A DNA stretch of 64,000 nucleotides from Woeseiaceae bacterium (GCA_021773075.1 JAJFKT010000033.1:1-64000), one strand, 5' to 3'; counted from the stretch's first letter, positions 38,160-47,690 are shown. The notes: generated by a model from the letters alone, not told the origin. Program-made: numbers and translations.

Positions 38160-40331
38160 ATGGATGTCACCCCAATTCTCGACGATCTGAATGACGCACA
38201 GCGTCAGGCGGTCACCGCGCCCTCAGAACCAGCTTTGGTTATTGCCGGCGCGGGTAGCGGGAAAACCCGGGTGCTGGTACATCGCGCCGCCTGGCTAATC
38301 GATGTCGAGGGCGTCTCCCCACAAAGCCTGCTCGCAGTAACGTTTACCAACAAAGCGGCCGCCGAAATGCGTGGCCGTATCGAATCGTTGCTGAATGTGC
38401 CGGTGCAACACCTCTGGATAGGTACCTTTCACGGCCTCGCACACCGCATGCTACGGCGCCACTGGCGAGAAGCCGGGCTGCCACAGAATTTTCAGATTAT
38501 CGACTCCGACGATCAATTGCGCTTAATCAAGCGGTTATTGAAAAATCTGGAGGTTGATGACAGCCGTTGGGTGCCAAGAGAGATACAGTGGTTTATCAAC
38601 GGACAAAAAGATGAAGGCCTGCGGCCGCAACATATCGATGATGAAGGCGACCCCAATAGACGCCAGCTAATTTCGTTTTATCAGTCGTATGAGGAAATTT
38701 GTCGGCGCGGCGGGCTGGTCGACTTCGCGGAACTGCTGCTGCGTGCTCACGAGGTACTTCGTGACACGCCGGAATTGCTCGAGCACTACCGGCGTCGTTT
38801 CCAGCATCTTTTAGTCGATGAATTTCAGGACACTAACGCGATACAGTATGCGTGGTTGCGCCTGCTCGCGGGTGACAAAGGTGTGCCGTTTGCCGTCGGC
38901 GATGACGACCAGTCGATTTACCGTTGGCGTGGCGCACGGGTTGAGCATATTCATCGCTTTCAAAAGGACTTTCCGGGCACACGCGTCGTCAAACTCGAGC
39001 AAAATTACCGCTCGACAGAAACTATTCTGAATGCCGCAAACGCCGTCATCGCGAATAACAGCGCGCGGATGGGCAAGAATCTGTGGACGGAGGGTGCGGA
39101 GGGCGAGCCTATCAAGGTGTACTCGGCGTACAACGAGCGCGACGAAGCCGACTTTGTCATAGGGCGAATACGTGACTGGATTGCGCAGGGCAATGTACGC
39201 GCAGAATCGGCCATTCTCTACCGCTCCAACGCGCAATCGCGCGTACTTGAAGAGTGTTTGATCAACGCTCGTATCCCATACCGTGTTTACGGTGGCTTGC
39301 GATTCTTCGAGCGTGCGGAGATTAAGGATGCACTCGCATACCTTAGACTTACGTCGAACCGCGATGACGACAGCGCGTTCGAGCGGGTCGTCAACAAACC
39401 AACCCGAGGTATTGGCGCACGTACCGTTGAAATGATGCGCGCCTACGCCAGAGCAAATGCCTGTTCGATGTGGCGCGCCGCCGGAGCAATCGCAAGCGAC
39501 GATCTCAACGGGCGCGCCGCGAATGTCGTTAACGGCTTCATGTCACTCATCGAGCGCATGGCGCGCGAAACCAACGGACTCGAATTACATGACAAAGTCG
39601 ATCATGTGATTCATCTCAGTACGCTGGTCGAATTCTTTAAGAAGGATAAAGGTGAAAAAGGGGAGACACGTATCGAGAACCTTGCCGAGCTTGTAAGCGC
39701 TGCAAAGGGTTTCGAGCCGGACCCTGCTGAAGAGATGTCCCCGGTTGATGAATTCCTGTCGCACGCCGCTCTGGAGGCGGGTGAAGGGCAGGCCGACACC
39801 TGGGAGGACTGCGTACAGTTAATGACGATGCACTCCGCAAAAGGACTTGAGTTTCCGCTCGTGTTTATGTGCGGTATGGAGGACGGTTTGTTCCCCCATC
39901 AACGTTCAGTTGCCGATCAGAACGGTCTGGAAGAGGAGCGCAGGCTTTGTTATGTCGGCATCACCCGTGCAATGCAGTCGCTTTATATTACGCACGCAGA
40001 GCAGCGGCGCCTGCACGGAACGGACAACTTCTCTCATCCGTCACGGTTTATCGCGGAAATCCCCGCCGAGCATATTGAAGAAATTCGTCCGCGCGTGCAG
40101 GTCGCGAGGCCGCTGAACTCATCGCGCCCGCAACAGCGAAGGTCAGCGGCGTCGAATGCGCCCAACAAACTTGGTGTGCGGCTTGGGCAGCATGTTCGTC
40201 ACAAGAAATTTGGCGATGGAGTGATTTTAAATTATGAGGGCCAGGGCGCCCACGCCCGTGTGGAAGTCAATTTTGAGACGGCCGGCACAAAATGGCTTGT
40301 ATTGAGCTATGCCAATCTCGAACTAATGTAA
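38160..40331 (+). CDS. uvrD: DNA helicase II UvrD
   Basis: 3'-5' SF1A helicase used in nucleotide excision and mismatch repair. The 723-residue protein starts MDVTPILDDLNDAQRQAV, close to the UvrD N terminus, and has Walker A AGAGSGKTRVLVHR, motif II VDEFQDTN, GDDDQSIYRWRGA, motif IV LEQNYRST, and MTMHSAKGLEF. The C-terminal tail has the UvrD/PcrA Tudor-like region (GVRLGQHVRHKKFGDGVIL). Full length for the family. Confidence 0.96.
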   Translation: MDVTPILDDLNDAQRQAVTAPSEPALVIAGAGSGKTRVLVHRAAWLIDVEGVSPQSLLAVTFTNKAAAEMRGRIESLLNVPVQHLWIGTFHGLAHRMLRRHWREAGLPQNFQIIDSDDQLRLIKRLLKNLEVDDSRWVPREIQWFINGQKDEGLRPQHIDDEGDPNRRQLISFYQSYEEICRRGGLVDFAELLLRAHEVLRDTPELLEHYRRRFQHLLVDEFQDTNAIQYAWLRLLAGDKGVPFAVGDDDQSIYRWRGARVEHIHRFQKDFPGTRVVKLEQNYRSTETILNAANAVIANNSARMGKNLWTEGAEGEPIKVYSAYNERDEADFVIGRIRDWIAQGNVRAESAILYRSNAQSRVLEECLINARIPYRVYGGLRFFERAEIKDALAYLRLTSNRDDDSAFERVVNKPTRGIGARTVEMMRAYARANACSMWRAAGAIASDDLNGRAANVVNGFMSLIERMARETNGLELHDKVDHVIHLSTLVEFFKKDKGEKGETRIENLAELVSAAKGFEPDPAEEMSPVDEFLSHAALEAGEGQADTWEDCVQLMTMHSAKGLEFPLVFMCGMEDGLFPHQRSVADQNGLEEERRLCYVGITRAMQSLYITHAEQRRLHGTDNFSHPSRFIAEIPAEHIEEIRPRVQVARPLNSSRPQQRRSAASNAPNKLGVRLGQHVRHKKFGDGVILNYEGQGAHARVEVNFETAGTKWLVLSYANLELM

Positions 40332-40341
40332 ACTACGTTCG

Positions 40342-41718
40342 ATGAAAATTCTCATACTCGGCGCTGGTCAGGTTGGTTCATCCGCGGCATATCATTTATC
40401 GCGCGAAGAGGCTAACGAGGTCACCGTCGTCGACAGGCGGCCGGACGTGCTCCGCGAACTGCAGGACCGTCTCGATATTCGGACTGTTGTCGGCCATGCC
40501 GCTTATCCGGAAGTGCTTGAGCGTGCTGGTGCTAACGACGCCGATATCGTTGTCGCGCTCACGAACTCCGATGAAACCAATATGGTTGCCTGCCAGATCG
40601 CCTATACGAGCTTTCGGACGCCAACCAAGATCGCTCGCATACGTTCCGCCGAATATATGAATGCTCACCATCTGTTCACCCAGGACGCCATTCCGATTGA
40701 CGTTCGAATTAGCCCTGAGCAGCTCGTGTGTTCACATATCGAGCAGCTTATCCTCTATCCGGGTTCGTCGCAGGTACTCGACTTCGCAGATGGCCGGGTC
40801 CGTCTGGTCGGCGCGAAAGCGGATCGCGAAGGCCTGCTCGTTGGACAAAAAATCGCAACGCTGAAGGACCACATTCCAAATACGGAAGGGCGAATTGCCG
40901 CGATTTATCGCGATGGCAAAGCGATGCTGCCTAAGGGTGATACCGTCATCCAGGAAGGTGATGAAGTCTTCTTCATGGCGGATCGAAAGGACATTCGCGT
41001 GTTCATGAGCGAGATGCGCCGTCTCGAGGATCCGGTACGACGCGTTGTCATCGCTGGCGGAGGAAATATTGGCGTGCGCCTCGCGCTGGCACTTGAGCAA
41101 ACCAATCAGGTCAAAATCATTGAACGCGATCCCGTTCGTGCTCGGGCCATATCGGAACAGCTTAATAAAGCGATTGTCTTAGTCGGTGACGCGGCAGACG
41201 AAGAATTACTGCTGGAGGAGAATATCGACAACGTTGATGTGTTTTGCGCATTGACCAATTCCGAGGAGGCCAACATTCTCAGCTCGATGCTGTCGAAACG
41301 CCTTGGCGCGCATAAGGTCATGGCTCTGATCAATCGCGCTTCCTATGTTGATCTCGTCGAGTCGGGCAGCATCGATATCGCGATCTCACCACAGCAGGTA
41401 ACCATCGGTTCACTGCTTGCACACGTACGCCGAGGTGATGTTGTTAAAGTTCACTCGCTAAGACGCGGTGCAGCTGAGGCCATGGAGGCAATCGCCCATG
41501 GCGACAAAGACAACTCAAACGTTGTCGGTCGCACAATCGAAGAAATCGGGCTTCCCAAAGGCACGGCGATTATTGCAATAGTACGCGGCGAGCAAGTCAT
41601 CATTGCTCATCACGACACGGTGATCGAGACAGACGATCACGTCATTTTATTTATGACCGATCGTCGCAAGATCGAGAACCTGGAAAGCCTCTTTCAGGTC
41701 GGTGTGTCCTTCGTTTAG
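40342..41718 (+). CDS. trkA: Trk system potassium uptake regulatory protein TrkA
   Basis: Cytoplasmic NAD(H)/ATP-binding subunit that gates the TrkH potassium channel. The 458-residue protein contains two RCK modules, each starting with a Rossmann GAGQVGSSAAYHL (residues 7-19) or GGGNIGVRLALAL (around 239) motif, and each followed by an RCK-C domain. It starts 10 bp after uvrD and precedes trkH; the pair is interrupted by an inverted-repeat element. Confidence 0.96.
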   Translation: MKILILGAGQVGSSAAYHLSREEANEVTVVDRRPDVLRELQDRLDIRTVVGHAAYPEVLERAGANDADIVVALTNSDETNMVACQIAYTSFRTPTKIARIRSAEYMNAHHLFTQDAIPIDVRISPEQLVCSHIEQLILYPGSSQVLDFADGRVRLVGAKADREGLLVGQKIATLKDHIPNTEGRIAAIYRDGKAMLPKGDTVIQEGDEVFFMADRKDIRVFMSEMRRLEDPVRRVVIAGGGNIGVRLALALEQTNQVKIIERDPVRARAISEQLNKAIVLVGDAADEELLLEENIDNVDVFCALTNSEEANILSSMLSKRLGAHKVMALINRASYVDLVESGSIDIAISPQQVTIGSLLAHVRRGDVVKVHSLRRGAAEAMEAIAHGDKDNSNVVGRTIEEIGLPKGTAIIAIVRGEQVIIAHHDTVIETDDHVILFMTDRRKIENLESLFQVGVSFV

Positions 41719-41980
41719 CAACCTGTTGAACAAGTATTTGGAGGCTCAGTAAAATGCTCAGAATTGCGATCAAGGCACGCCTCGCCGTACAGGTTGGACG
41801 CCTTTACAAGAGGTGCAACGCAGAGCGCAGTTCTGAGCATTTAACCCGCAGGGCGCGCCAGGGAAGAGTTGTGGCTTTGTTGCCCGCTTTGCGAAGGTAC
41901 CCGACCTGCGCGGCAGCGAGCGCCGCTCCAAAACTCTTCTCTGGCACGCTGAGCCACCAAATACTTGTTCAACAGGCTGC
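41718..41980. mobile_element. Nested inverted-repeat element (MITE-like) between trkA and trkH
   Basis: A 263-bp non-coding element bounded by long inverted repeats: 41718-41749 and 41949-41980, 32 bases each with two mismatches (core CCTGTTGAACAAG... with ...CTTGTTCAACAGG). Inside lie two further hairpins. Arm 1 pairs 41752-41768 with 41826-41842 (16 of 17, core AAATGCTCAGAA/TTCTGAGCATTT). Arm 2 pairs 41853-41874 with 41928-41949 (19 of 22, core GGAAGAGTT/AACTCTTCT). The single strand would fold into a three-way junction. It begins at the last base of the trkA stop and ends 3 bases before the trkH ATG. There is no transposase and no clear target duplication. Confidence 0.75.
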
Positions 41981-41983
41981 CAA

Positions 41984-43435
41984 ATGAACTGGACCGTCGT
42001 ACAGCGGATACTCGGGTTGCTGCTGATGATGTTCAGCTTGACGATGTTGCCGCCCATCGTCTTCAGTATTCACTTCAATGATCACTCTTGGCTTCCTTTT
42101 GTAGAGGGTTTCGCGCTGACCCTGGTGGCCGGAATTCTGATCTGGTTTCCAGTGCATCGCTCGCGAAAGGATCTGCGACTGCGCGACGGGTTTCTGGTCG
42201 TAGCCGCGTTCTGGACCGTACTTGGCACCTTCGGCGCAGCACCACTTTATTTCGCAGATGGGCTTTCGCTGTCATTCACCGACGCCGTGTTCGAATCAAT
42301 GTCCGGCCTGACCACGACAGGTGCGACTATCCTCACCGGGCTGGATGATCTCCCGGTTTCGATACTTTATTACCGGCAGCAACTTCAATGGCTCGGCGGC
42401 ATGGGTATTATCGTATTGGCCGTCGCTGTTTTACCCATGCTCGGCGTCGGCGGTATGCAATTGTATCGAGCCGAAACGCCCGGCCCGGTCAAAGACAATA
42501 AGCTCACACCGAGAATAACGGAAACGGCAAAGGCGCTCTGGTATGTTTACCTCGCTTTTACCATTTCATGCATGGTCGCTTACCGTCTTGCTGGAATGGG
42601 CTGGTTCGACGCACTTTGTCACGCGTTTTCGACTGTGGCGATCGGTGGGTTTTCAACCCACGATGCGAGCATGGGCTTCTTCGACAGCGGCGTCATCGAT
42701 ACCGTCGCGATCATTTTCATGTTTGTTGCGGGCATCAATTTCTCATTACATTTTTTCGCCTGGCGCTATGTTTCGATAAAGCACTACAAACAGGACCCGG
42801 AGTTCAAGGCCTATAGCTACATTCTAATTTCCTTATCGCTGGTCGTCGTATTCGGTCTGTATCAATACCGTGGGTTTGTGGACCCTGGGCAAACCTTCAT
42901 CGATGGCGTTTTTCAGGCCGTGTCTATTGCAACTACGACTGGCTTTACGACCGAGAATTTCGCGCACTGGCCCGCAGCCCTTCCGGTGCTCTTGATTTTC
43001 GCGAGCTTCGTCGGTGGTTCGGCCGGCTCGACAGCAGGTGGCATCAAAGTTGTTCGCTGGTTGCTGATCTACAAACAGGGTGCGCGCGAAGTTGCTCGTC
43101 TTGTGCACCCAAACGCGGAGATTCCGGTCAAGCTTGGCAACACCGCCGTTCAACCTCGAGTCGTCGATGCCGTGTGGGGGTTCTTCTCGGTATACGTTGT
43201 CGTTTTCAGTTTGATGATGATTGCCATGATGGCGACCGGTCTTGATCAGGTGACCGCTTTTTCAGCCGTTGCGGCAACGCTGAATAATCTGGGTCCGGGT
43301 CTTGGCGATGTGTCATCCGGTTTCATGTCGGTGAGTGACGCCGCGAAGTGGATTTCGGTTGCGGGCATGCTCCTTGGACGACTCGAAATCTTTACGCTGC
43401 TCGTGTTAATAACGCCGACGTTCTGGCGACACTAA
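41984..43435 (+). CDS. trkH: Trk potassium uptake channel subunit TrkH
   Basis: Membrane pore of the Trk potassium transporter, with four M1-P-M2 repeats in 483 residues. The start MNWTVVQRILGLLLMMFSLTM is typical; selectivity-filter loops such as SGLTTTGATIL, ATTTGFTTENF and LNNLGPGLG are seen. The ATG is only 3 bases past the inverted-repeat element and no ribosome-binding site is visible there, so the element forms its leader. The next gene starts 1 base after the stop. Confidence 0.96.
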   Translation: MNWTVVQRILGLLLMMFSLTMLPPIVFSIHFNDHSWLPFVEGFALTLVAGILIWFPVHRSRKDLRLRDGFLVVAAFWTVLGTFGAAPLYFADGLSLSFTDAVFESMSGLTTTGATILTGLDDLPVSILYYRQQLQWLGGMGIIVLAVAVLPMLGVGGMQLYRAETPGPVKDNKLTPRITETAKALWYVYLAFTISCMVAYRLAGMGWFDALCHAFSTVAIGGFSTHDASMGFFDSGVIDTVAIIFMFVAGINFSLHFFAWRYVSIKHYKQDPEFKAYSYILISLSLVVVFGLYQYRGFVDPGQTFIDGVFQAVSIATTTGFTTENFAHWPAALPVLLIFASFVGGSAGSTAGGIKVVRWLLIYKQGAREVARLVHPNAEIPVKLGNTAVQPRVVDAVWGFFSVYVVVFSLMMIAMMATGLDQVTAFSAVAATLNNLGPGLGDVSSGFMSVSDAAKWISVAGMLLGRLEIFTLLVLITPTFWRH

Positions 43436-43436
43436 A

Positions 43437-43922
43437 GTGCTCGATCGTATCAGTACACTGCTCGGCAGAGCCACGGCCTGGCTGACCCTGTTCATGGTGC
43501 TCGTGACATTTATCGTCGTTGTCATGCGCTACGTCTTTGATGCAGGTCTGATCTGGCTGCAGGAGTCTGTCATCTGGATGCACGCCTTCGTTTTCATGGT
43601 TGGCGCGGCCTACACAATGCAGCAGGAAGCCCATGTCCGGGTTGATATTTTTTACCGCGATATGAGCCCCGGCCGGAGGGCGTGGGTTGATCTGATCGGT
43701 GTTCTTTTTTTCCTGCTGCCGCTATGTATTTTACTCGCCTGGAAGGCGTTCGACTTTGTGGCGGTATCGTGGAAGCTCAAGGAGGCTTCGCGCGAATCCG
43801 GCGGGTTACCGTATCCACTCATTCCATTGCTCAAATCGATCCTCATTGTCATGCCACTTACTCTCGCAATGCAGGGTGTGGCTTTGTTGACACGTAGCCT
43901 AAAGATTTTGCGGGGCGTCTGA
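43437..43922 (+). CDS. TRAP transporter small permease (DctQ type)
   Basis: Small membrane subunit of a tripartite ATP-independent periplasmic transporter. The 161-residue protein has four membrane helices and the family signatures NxxxxxVVMRYVFD (VVVMRYVFDAGLIWLQE) and GAAYTMQQEAHVRVDI. It starts with GTG one base after trkH, suggesting co-transcription with the potassium channel, and precedes the large permease by 1 base. Its binding protein is probably the one encoded at 50178-51272. Confidence 0.94.
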   Translation: MLDRISTLLGRATAWLTLFMVLVTFIVVVMRYVFDAGLIWLQESVIWMHAFVFMVGAAYTMQQEAHVRVDIFYRDMSPGRRAWVDLIGVLFFLLPLCILLAWKAFDFVAVSWKLKEASRESGGLPYPLIPLLKSILIVMPLTLAMQGVALLTRSLKILRGV

Positions 43923-43923
43923 A

Positions 43924-45297
43924 ATGGAGTGGGTCGCCGGCTTACTTTTTGTTTCTGTCATTTTGGTATTACTGGCTGGCTTCCCGGTAGCTTTCACACT
44001 TGGCGGCACGGCACTCCTGTTCGCGGGATTCGGTGTTCTGGGCGGCAGCTTTAATGAGGCGTTGTTGTCGGGCCTGCCCAATCGAATATTCGGCATCATG
44101 ACCAATGAGACATTGGTCGCAGTGCCGCTGTTCGTCTTCATGGGAGTAACTCTGGAGCGTGCTCGTATTGCCGAGGAATTGCTCGAAACGCTGAGCGCAC
44201 TTTTTGGAACACTTCGGGGCGGGCTTGGAATTTCAGTCACGCTGGTTGGCATGTTGCTTGCCGCCAGTACCGGCATTGTTGGGGCGACCGTCGTGACGAT
44301 GGGGCTGCTATCGCTGCCAACAATGTTGAAGCGCGGCTACTCGCCGGAAATCGCTACGGGCACGATCTGTGCGTCAGGCACGCTCGGGCAGATTATTCCA
44401 CCATCCATCATTCTCGTGATGCTTGGCGACGTCATGACGACGGCATACCAGCAAGCACAGCTGGATATGGGGATTTTCTCTCCCAAGACCGTCTCAGTTG
44501 GCGACCTGTTTGCAGGCGCGTTGATACCGGGGCTGCTGCTGGTGTTTCTCTATGTTCTGTACATACTGGTTGTGGCTTTTTTTAAGCCGGAAACCATGCC
44601 TGCGCATCACCGTGGGCCGGATGAGGTCGTATCGCTTGGCCGGGTTTTGCGTGCGTTGCTGCCGCCATTGCTGTTAATTTTTGCCGTGCTCGGTTCGATA
44701 CTGGGCGGCTACGCGACACCGACTGAAGCCGCGGGTGTGGGTGGCATGGGTGCCTTGCTGATGGCCATTGCCCGCCGACAATTGGATCTCTCACGTCTGC
44801 AAGAAATCATGCGCAGCACTCTACGTATCAGCAGCATGGTTTTTGTCATCCTCATTGGTGCGTCTATTTTCTCACTCGTATTTCGTGGCTACGGCGGTGA
44901 TGACGGTGTGCGTGCCATTCTCGGCTCGTTGCCGGGCGGGGTAATCGGGGCCGTAATTGTCGTAATGCTGGTTATGTTTTTGCTGGGCTTCGTGCTTGAC
45001 TTCATCGAGATCACTTTTGTTGTTGTGCCGATTGTCGGACCGGTCCTGTTAGCCATGGGGCTAGACCCTGTTTGGCTTGGCATAATGATTGCGATCAATC
45101 TACAGACCTCTTTTCTCACGCCGCCATTTGGATTCGCTTTGTTTTACCTGCGCGGCGTCGCGCCAACGTCTATTACGACCGCGCAAATCTATCGAGGCGC
45201 GGTGCCCTTCGTAGCGATCCAGCTACTAGCGCTGCTTCTGATCGCCGCATTCCCTGAACTCGTTACCTGGCTACCGGGAAAGATTTACGGCGGATGA
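43924..45297 (+). CDS. TRAP transporter large permease (DctM type)
   Basis: Channel subunit that carries the organic-acid substrate using the sodium gradient. The 457-residue protein has about 12 helices, with FPVAFTLGGTALLFAGFG, AASTGIVGATVVTMGLLSLP, IPPSIILVMLGDV and the end FLTPPFGFALFYLRGVAP typical of DctM. It follows the small permease by 1 base and converges with the aminotransferase gene 4 bp away, with no obvious terminator. Confidence 0.95.
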   Translation: MEWVAGLLFVSVILVLLAGFPVAFTLGGTALLFAGFGVLGGSFNEALLSGLPNRIFGIMTNETLVAVPLFVFMGVTLERARIAEELLETLSALFGTLRGGLGISVTLVGMLLAASTGIVGATVVTMGLLSLPTMLKRGYSPEIATGTICASGTLGQIIPPSIILVMLGDVMTTAYQQAQLDMGIFSPKTVSVGDLFAGALIPGLLLVFLYVLYILVVAFFKPETMPAHHRGPDEVVSLGRVLRALLPPLLLIFAVLGSILGGYATPTEAAGVGGMGALLMAIARRQLDLSRLQEIMRSTLRISSMVFVILIGASIFSLVFRGYGGDDGVRAILGSLPGGVIGAVIVVMLVMFLLGFVLDFIEITFVVVPIVGPVLLAMGLDPVWLGIMIAINLQTSFLTPPFGFALFYLRGVAPTSITTAQIYRGAVPFVAIQLLALLLIAAFPELVTWLPGKIYGG

Positions 45298-45301
45298 CTG
45301 G

Positions 45302-46618
45302 CTACAACGATTCGATAACGGCGTCGCAGAATTTTTCCAGTAATTCCTGCTGCTGGGCTTCGGTGAAATTATACGGTGGCGCGAGCAAGATATGATTGCC
45401 GCGGAAGCCGTCGATCGTGCCACCCATGCCATAGCACAGGAAGCCTTTTTCCATCGCGGCCTTTTGGATCTTGCTATGAATTTTCGCCGCGGGATCGAAC
45501 GGTTCTTTGCTGCTGCGATCAGCAACAAATTCGACAGCGATGAAAAGGCCCCGTCCGCGAATATCGCCTACGTTTGGATGCTTACCGAGTACTGATTTGA
45601 GCGCGGTTTGAATTTGCCTGCCTCGCTCGGCAATGTTTTCCAGCAGGTTTTCTGCCCTGATCGCCTTCTGCGTGGCGAGCGCTGCCGCGACGGCTGTTGC
45701 GTGCCCCATGAACGTATGGCCGTGCTGAAAGAAACCGCTGTTGTTACGAATCGTGTCTGTTATCTCGGCACGGCAAAGTAGTGCGCCGATCGGCTGATAA
45801 CCTGCTGCCAGTCCCTTCGCCATCGTCACCAGGTCCGGAACGATATGCTCTTGCTGATACGCCATCATGGATCCGGTTCGACCGGTTCCACACATCACTT
45901 CGTCGAGGATCAGGTGGATCCCGTAGCGATCGCAGATCTCGCGGATGCGTCTGAAGTAACCGGGCAATGCAGCGACGGCACCCGCGGTGGCACCAACGAC
46001 TGTTTCGGCGATGAAGCCCGCCACGTTACCGGGGCCCAGTTCGATGATTTTCTCTTCAAGCTCGAGCGTCACTCTTTCGCAGTACTCTTGCTGCGATTCT
46101 GACTCCAGTCGCTCGCGATACTCAAAGCAGGGCGCGATGTGATGTCCGTTAACTAACAGCGGTCGAAAGGCTTCGCGGCGCCACTCGTTGCCACCTACGG
46201 CTAGCGCGCCGAGTGTGTTGCCGTGATAGCTCTGGCGGCGAGCGATGAAAAGATGCCTGTCCGGTTCGCCGGCATCGACGAAATATTGGCGCGATAGTTT
46301 CAAGGCGGCCTCTACCGTTTCGGAGCCACCCGAAAGCAACAGCGCCTTTCCCATGCCGGGTGCACCGCCGACAAGTGTGTCGGCAAGCTCTTCAAGCGCT
46401 TCCGTCGTAAAGAACGACGTATGGGCGTAGGGCAATTGTTCGAGCTGTTTCTGAATGGCCTCGATAACCGCTGGGTGACTGTGGCCGAGGCAGGAAACCG
46501 CGGCGCCGCCAGAAGCATCCAGATAGCGCTTCCCATTGGCATCGATTATGTACGGTCCTTCGCCTTTAACGGCTCGTAAGGGATCACTCAGCAGATTTCT
46601 GTGCAGTGCGTGGCTCAT
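45302..46618 (-). CDS. Class III PLP-dependent aminotransferase
   Basis: Cytoplasmic aminotransferase of the BioA/GABA-aminotransferase fold (438 residues). The PLP-binding lysine is in LVTMAKGLAAGYQPIGA, the cofactor Asp in LILDEVMCGTGRTG, and the phosphate-loop GGSETVEAALK is near residue 97. The substrate cannot be told from sequence. It is followed downstream by convergent TRAP permeases and is transcribed from the rpiR-side, being 3 bp after the regulator gene. Its place between TRAP genes for organic acids suggests transamination of an imported oxo-acid or amine. Confidence 0.92.
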   Translation of the reverse strand: MSHALHRNLLSDPLRAVKGEGPYIIDANGKRYLDASGGAAVSCLGHSHPAVIEAIQKQLEQLPYAHTSFFTTEALEELADTLVGGAPGMGKALLLSGGSETVEAALKLSRQYFVDAGEPDRHLFIARRQSYHGNTLGALAVGGNEWRREAFRPLLVNGHHIAPCFEYRERLESESQQEYCERVTLELEEKIIELGPGNVAGFIAETVVGATAGAVAALPGYFRRIREICDRYGIHLILDEVMCGTGRTGSMMAYQQEHIVPDLVTMAKGLAAGYQPIGALLCRAEITDTIRNNSGFFQHGHTFMGHATAVAAALATQKAIRAENLLENIAERGRQIQTALKSVLGKHPNVGDIRGRGLFIAVEFVADRSSKEPFDPAAKIHSKIQKAAMEKGFLCYGMGGTIDGFRGNHILLAPPYNFTEAQQQELLEKFCDAVIESL

Positions 46619-46621
46619 GAT

Positions 46622-47488
46622 TTACCAGTAAGCGCTGATGCGTGACAGCTGTTTCTCCGTCTCCTGAACGATTTCGACAGCGTCCTTGCCGGCTTTAGTG
46701 ACCAGTATTGTTATCAACGCCTGAACTACAGCAAGTGCGCCTGTAAATGAATGGTAGAAAGATGGCGACTGGTTGTGCGTAATAATAGTCTGCGCGGCAG
46801 CGGTCGCCGCTGGTGATACGACGCTGTCTGTTATGGCGATTATTTTTGCGCCGGCTTCCGCCGCGAAGTCAACCGCGTCGATGGTCAGCTGGGTATAGGG
46901 CGGAAACGAAACCACCAGCAGACTGTCATTTGGTCCGATTCCACGGAGCTGGTCCGCGAACATTCCCGCCGTAGTTTCGAGCAACAGACTGTTGTCCTGG
47001 AACATTTGATAGGTGTAGTAAAAGAGAAACGCGGGCGCATGGGCACCGCGCAAACCCAGCACATAGACATTTCGACTGTCGTGAATTGTCTGGGCGGCCG
47101 CCTCAAGAACCGGCAGCGTTTCTTCCGCCAGAGATTGTTCGACATTGGCCATTTCCTGAGCGCGCAGGTCCGCGAACAACGAACGGTCTCCCTCTTTGCC
47201 GCGTTTCTGCACGACCTGCAGCTTAGTGCTGTATTCCGGGGATTGCGTTCTCAGTCGCTGCCGAAATGGCTCGCGCAGGCTTTCATATTCAGGGAATCCC
47301 AGCACCTTGGTCAGCCGTGAAATGGTCGCTGGTTTGACGCCCGCGTCGCGCGCAATATTGCGCATTGAGTTAAGGCCCACCTCTGACGGATGCTCCACCA
47401 TGAATCGCGCCGCCTTCTGTAACTCCGGCGTCAGCGTTGGGAAAGAATCGACCAGGCGCCGAATTGTCTCCGGATATCTGCTTTCCAT
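46622..47488 (-). CDS. MurR/RpiR-family transcriptional regulator
   Basis: DNA-binding regulator with a SIS sugar-phosphate or ligand domain (288 residues). The N-terminal helix-turn-helix covers about 35-70 (ARDAGVKPATISRLTKVLGF), and the SIS domain covers about 120-260 (NVYVLGLRGAHAPAFLFYYT, ITDSVVSPAA). It is divergent from the TonB receptor gene and in one operon with the aminotransferase, so it probably controls both from the shared 202-bp gap. The ligand is unknown; RpiR members near amino-acid genes are not limited to sugars. Confidence 0.92.
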   Translation of the reverse strand: MESRYPETIRRLVDSFPTLTPELQKAARFMVEHPSEVGLNSMRNIARDAGVKPATISRLTKVLGFPEYESLREPFRQRLRTQSPEYSTKLQVVQKRGKEGDRSLFADLRAQEMANVEQSLAEETLPVLEAAAQTIHDSRNVYVLGLRGAHAPAFLFYYTYQMFQDNSLLLETTAGMFADQLRGIGPNDSLLVVSFPPYTQLTIDAVDFAAEAGAKIIAITDSVVSPAATAAAQTIITHNQSPSFYHSFTGALAVVQALITILVTKAGKDAVEIVQETEKQLSRISAYW

Positions 47489-47534
47489 GCTACTCCTTTA
47501 GGTCGGCAACACCGCCAAAGCCAGAAGCCGCGCG

Positions 47535-47577
47535 GAATGAATCAACTGTTTCATTGAATATATAGTTTGAATCATTC
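47535..47577. promoter_or_regulatory. Candidate operator for the RpiR-type regulator
   Basis: GAATGAATCAA (47535-47545) pairs with TTGAATCATTC (47567-47577) with one mismatch, forming an 11-bp inverted repeat, and an inner AATGAA...TTCATT pair is also seen. It lies between the divergent regulator and receptor genes. Assignment to the regulator is inferred from position. Confidence 0.4.
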
Positions 47578-47628
47578 GTTGCATTAAAGATAGGGATCGG
47601 CTACGTTTATTTTAATTAGTTATAAGAC

Positions 47629-47651
47629 TAAGACGCGTATTCTGCGTCTTA
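47629..47651. promoter_or_regulatory. Hairpin/operator in the TonB receptor leader
   Basis: TAAGACGC (47629-47636) and GCGTCTTA (47644-47651) form an exact 8-bp stem with a 7-base loop, preceded by a direct TAAGAC copy at 47623-47628. It lies about 40 bp ahead of the receptor ATG, upstream of the AAGGGGGAG ribosome site, and could be an operator or RNA stem. Confidence 0.4.
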
Positions 47652-47690
47652 TTGAAAACAAACCACTATTTTCCAAGGGGGAGAATTTAA

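Noticed and set aside
41718..41980. Integron attC site
   Set aside because: The palindrome is large and stem-rich, but no RYYYAAC/GTTRRRY pair was found at the ends, and no integrase is nearby.
41754..41987. 77-codon open frame inside the inverted-repeat element
   Set aside because: It runs through three hairpins, has no ribosome site and overlaps the trkH start; structure explains the sequence better.
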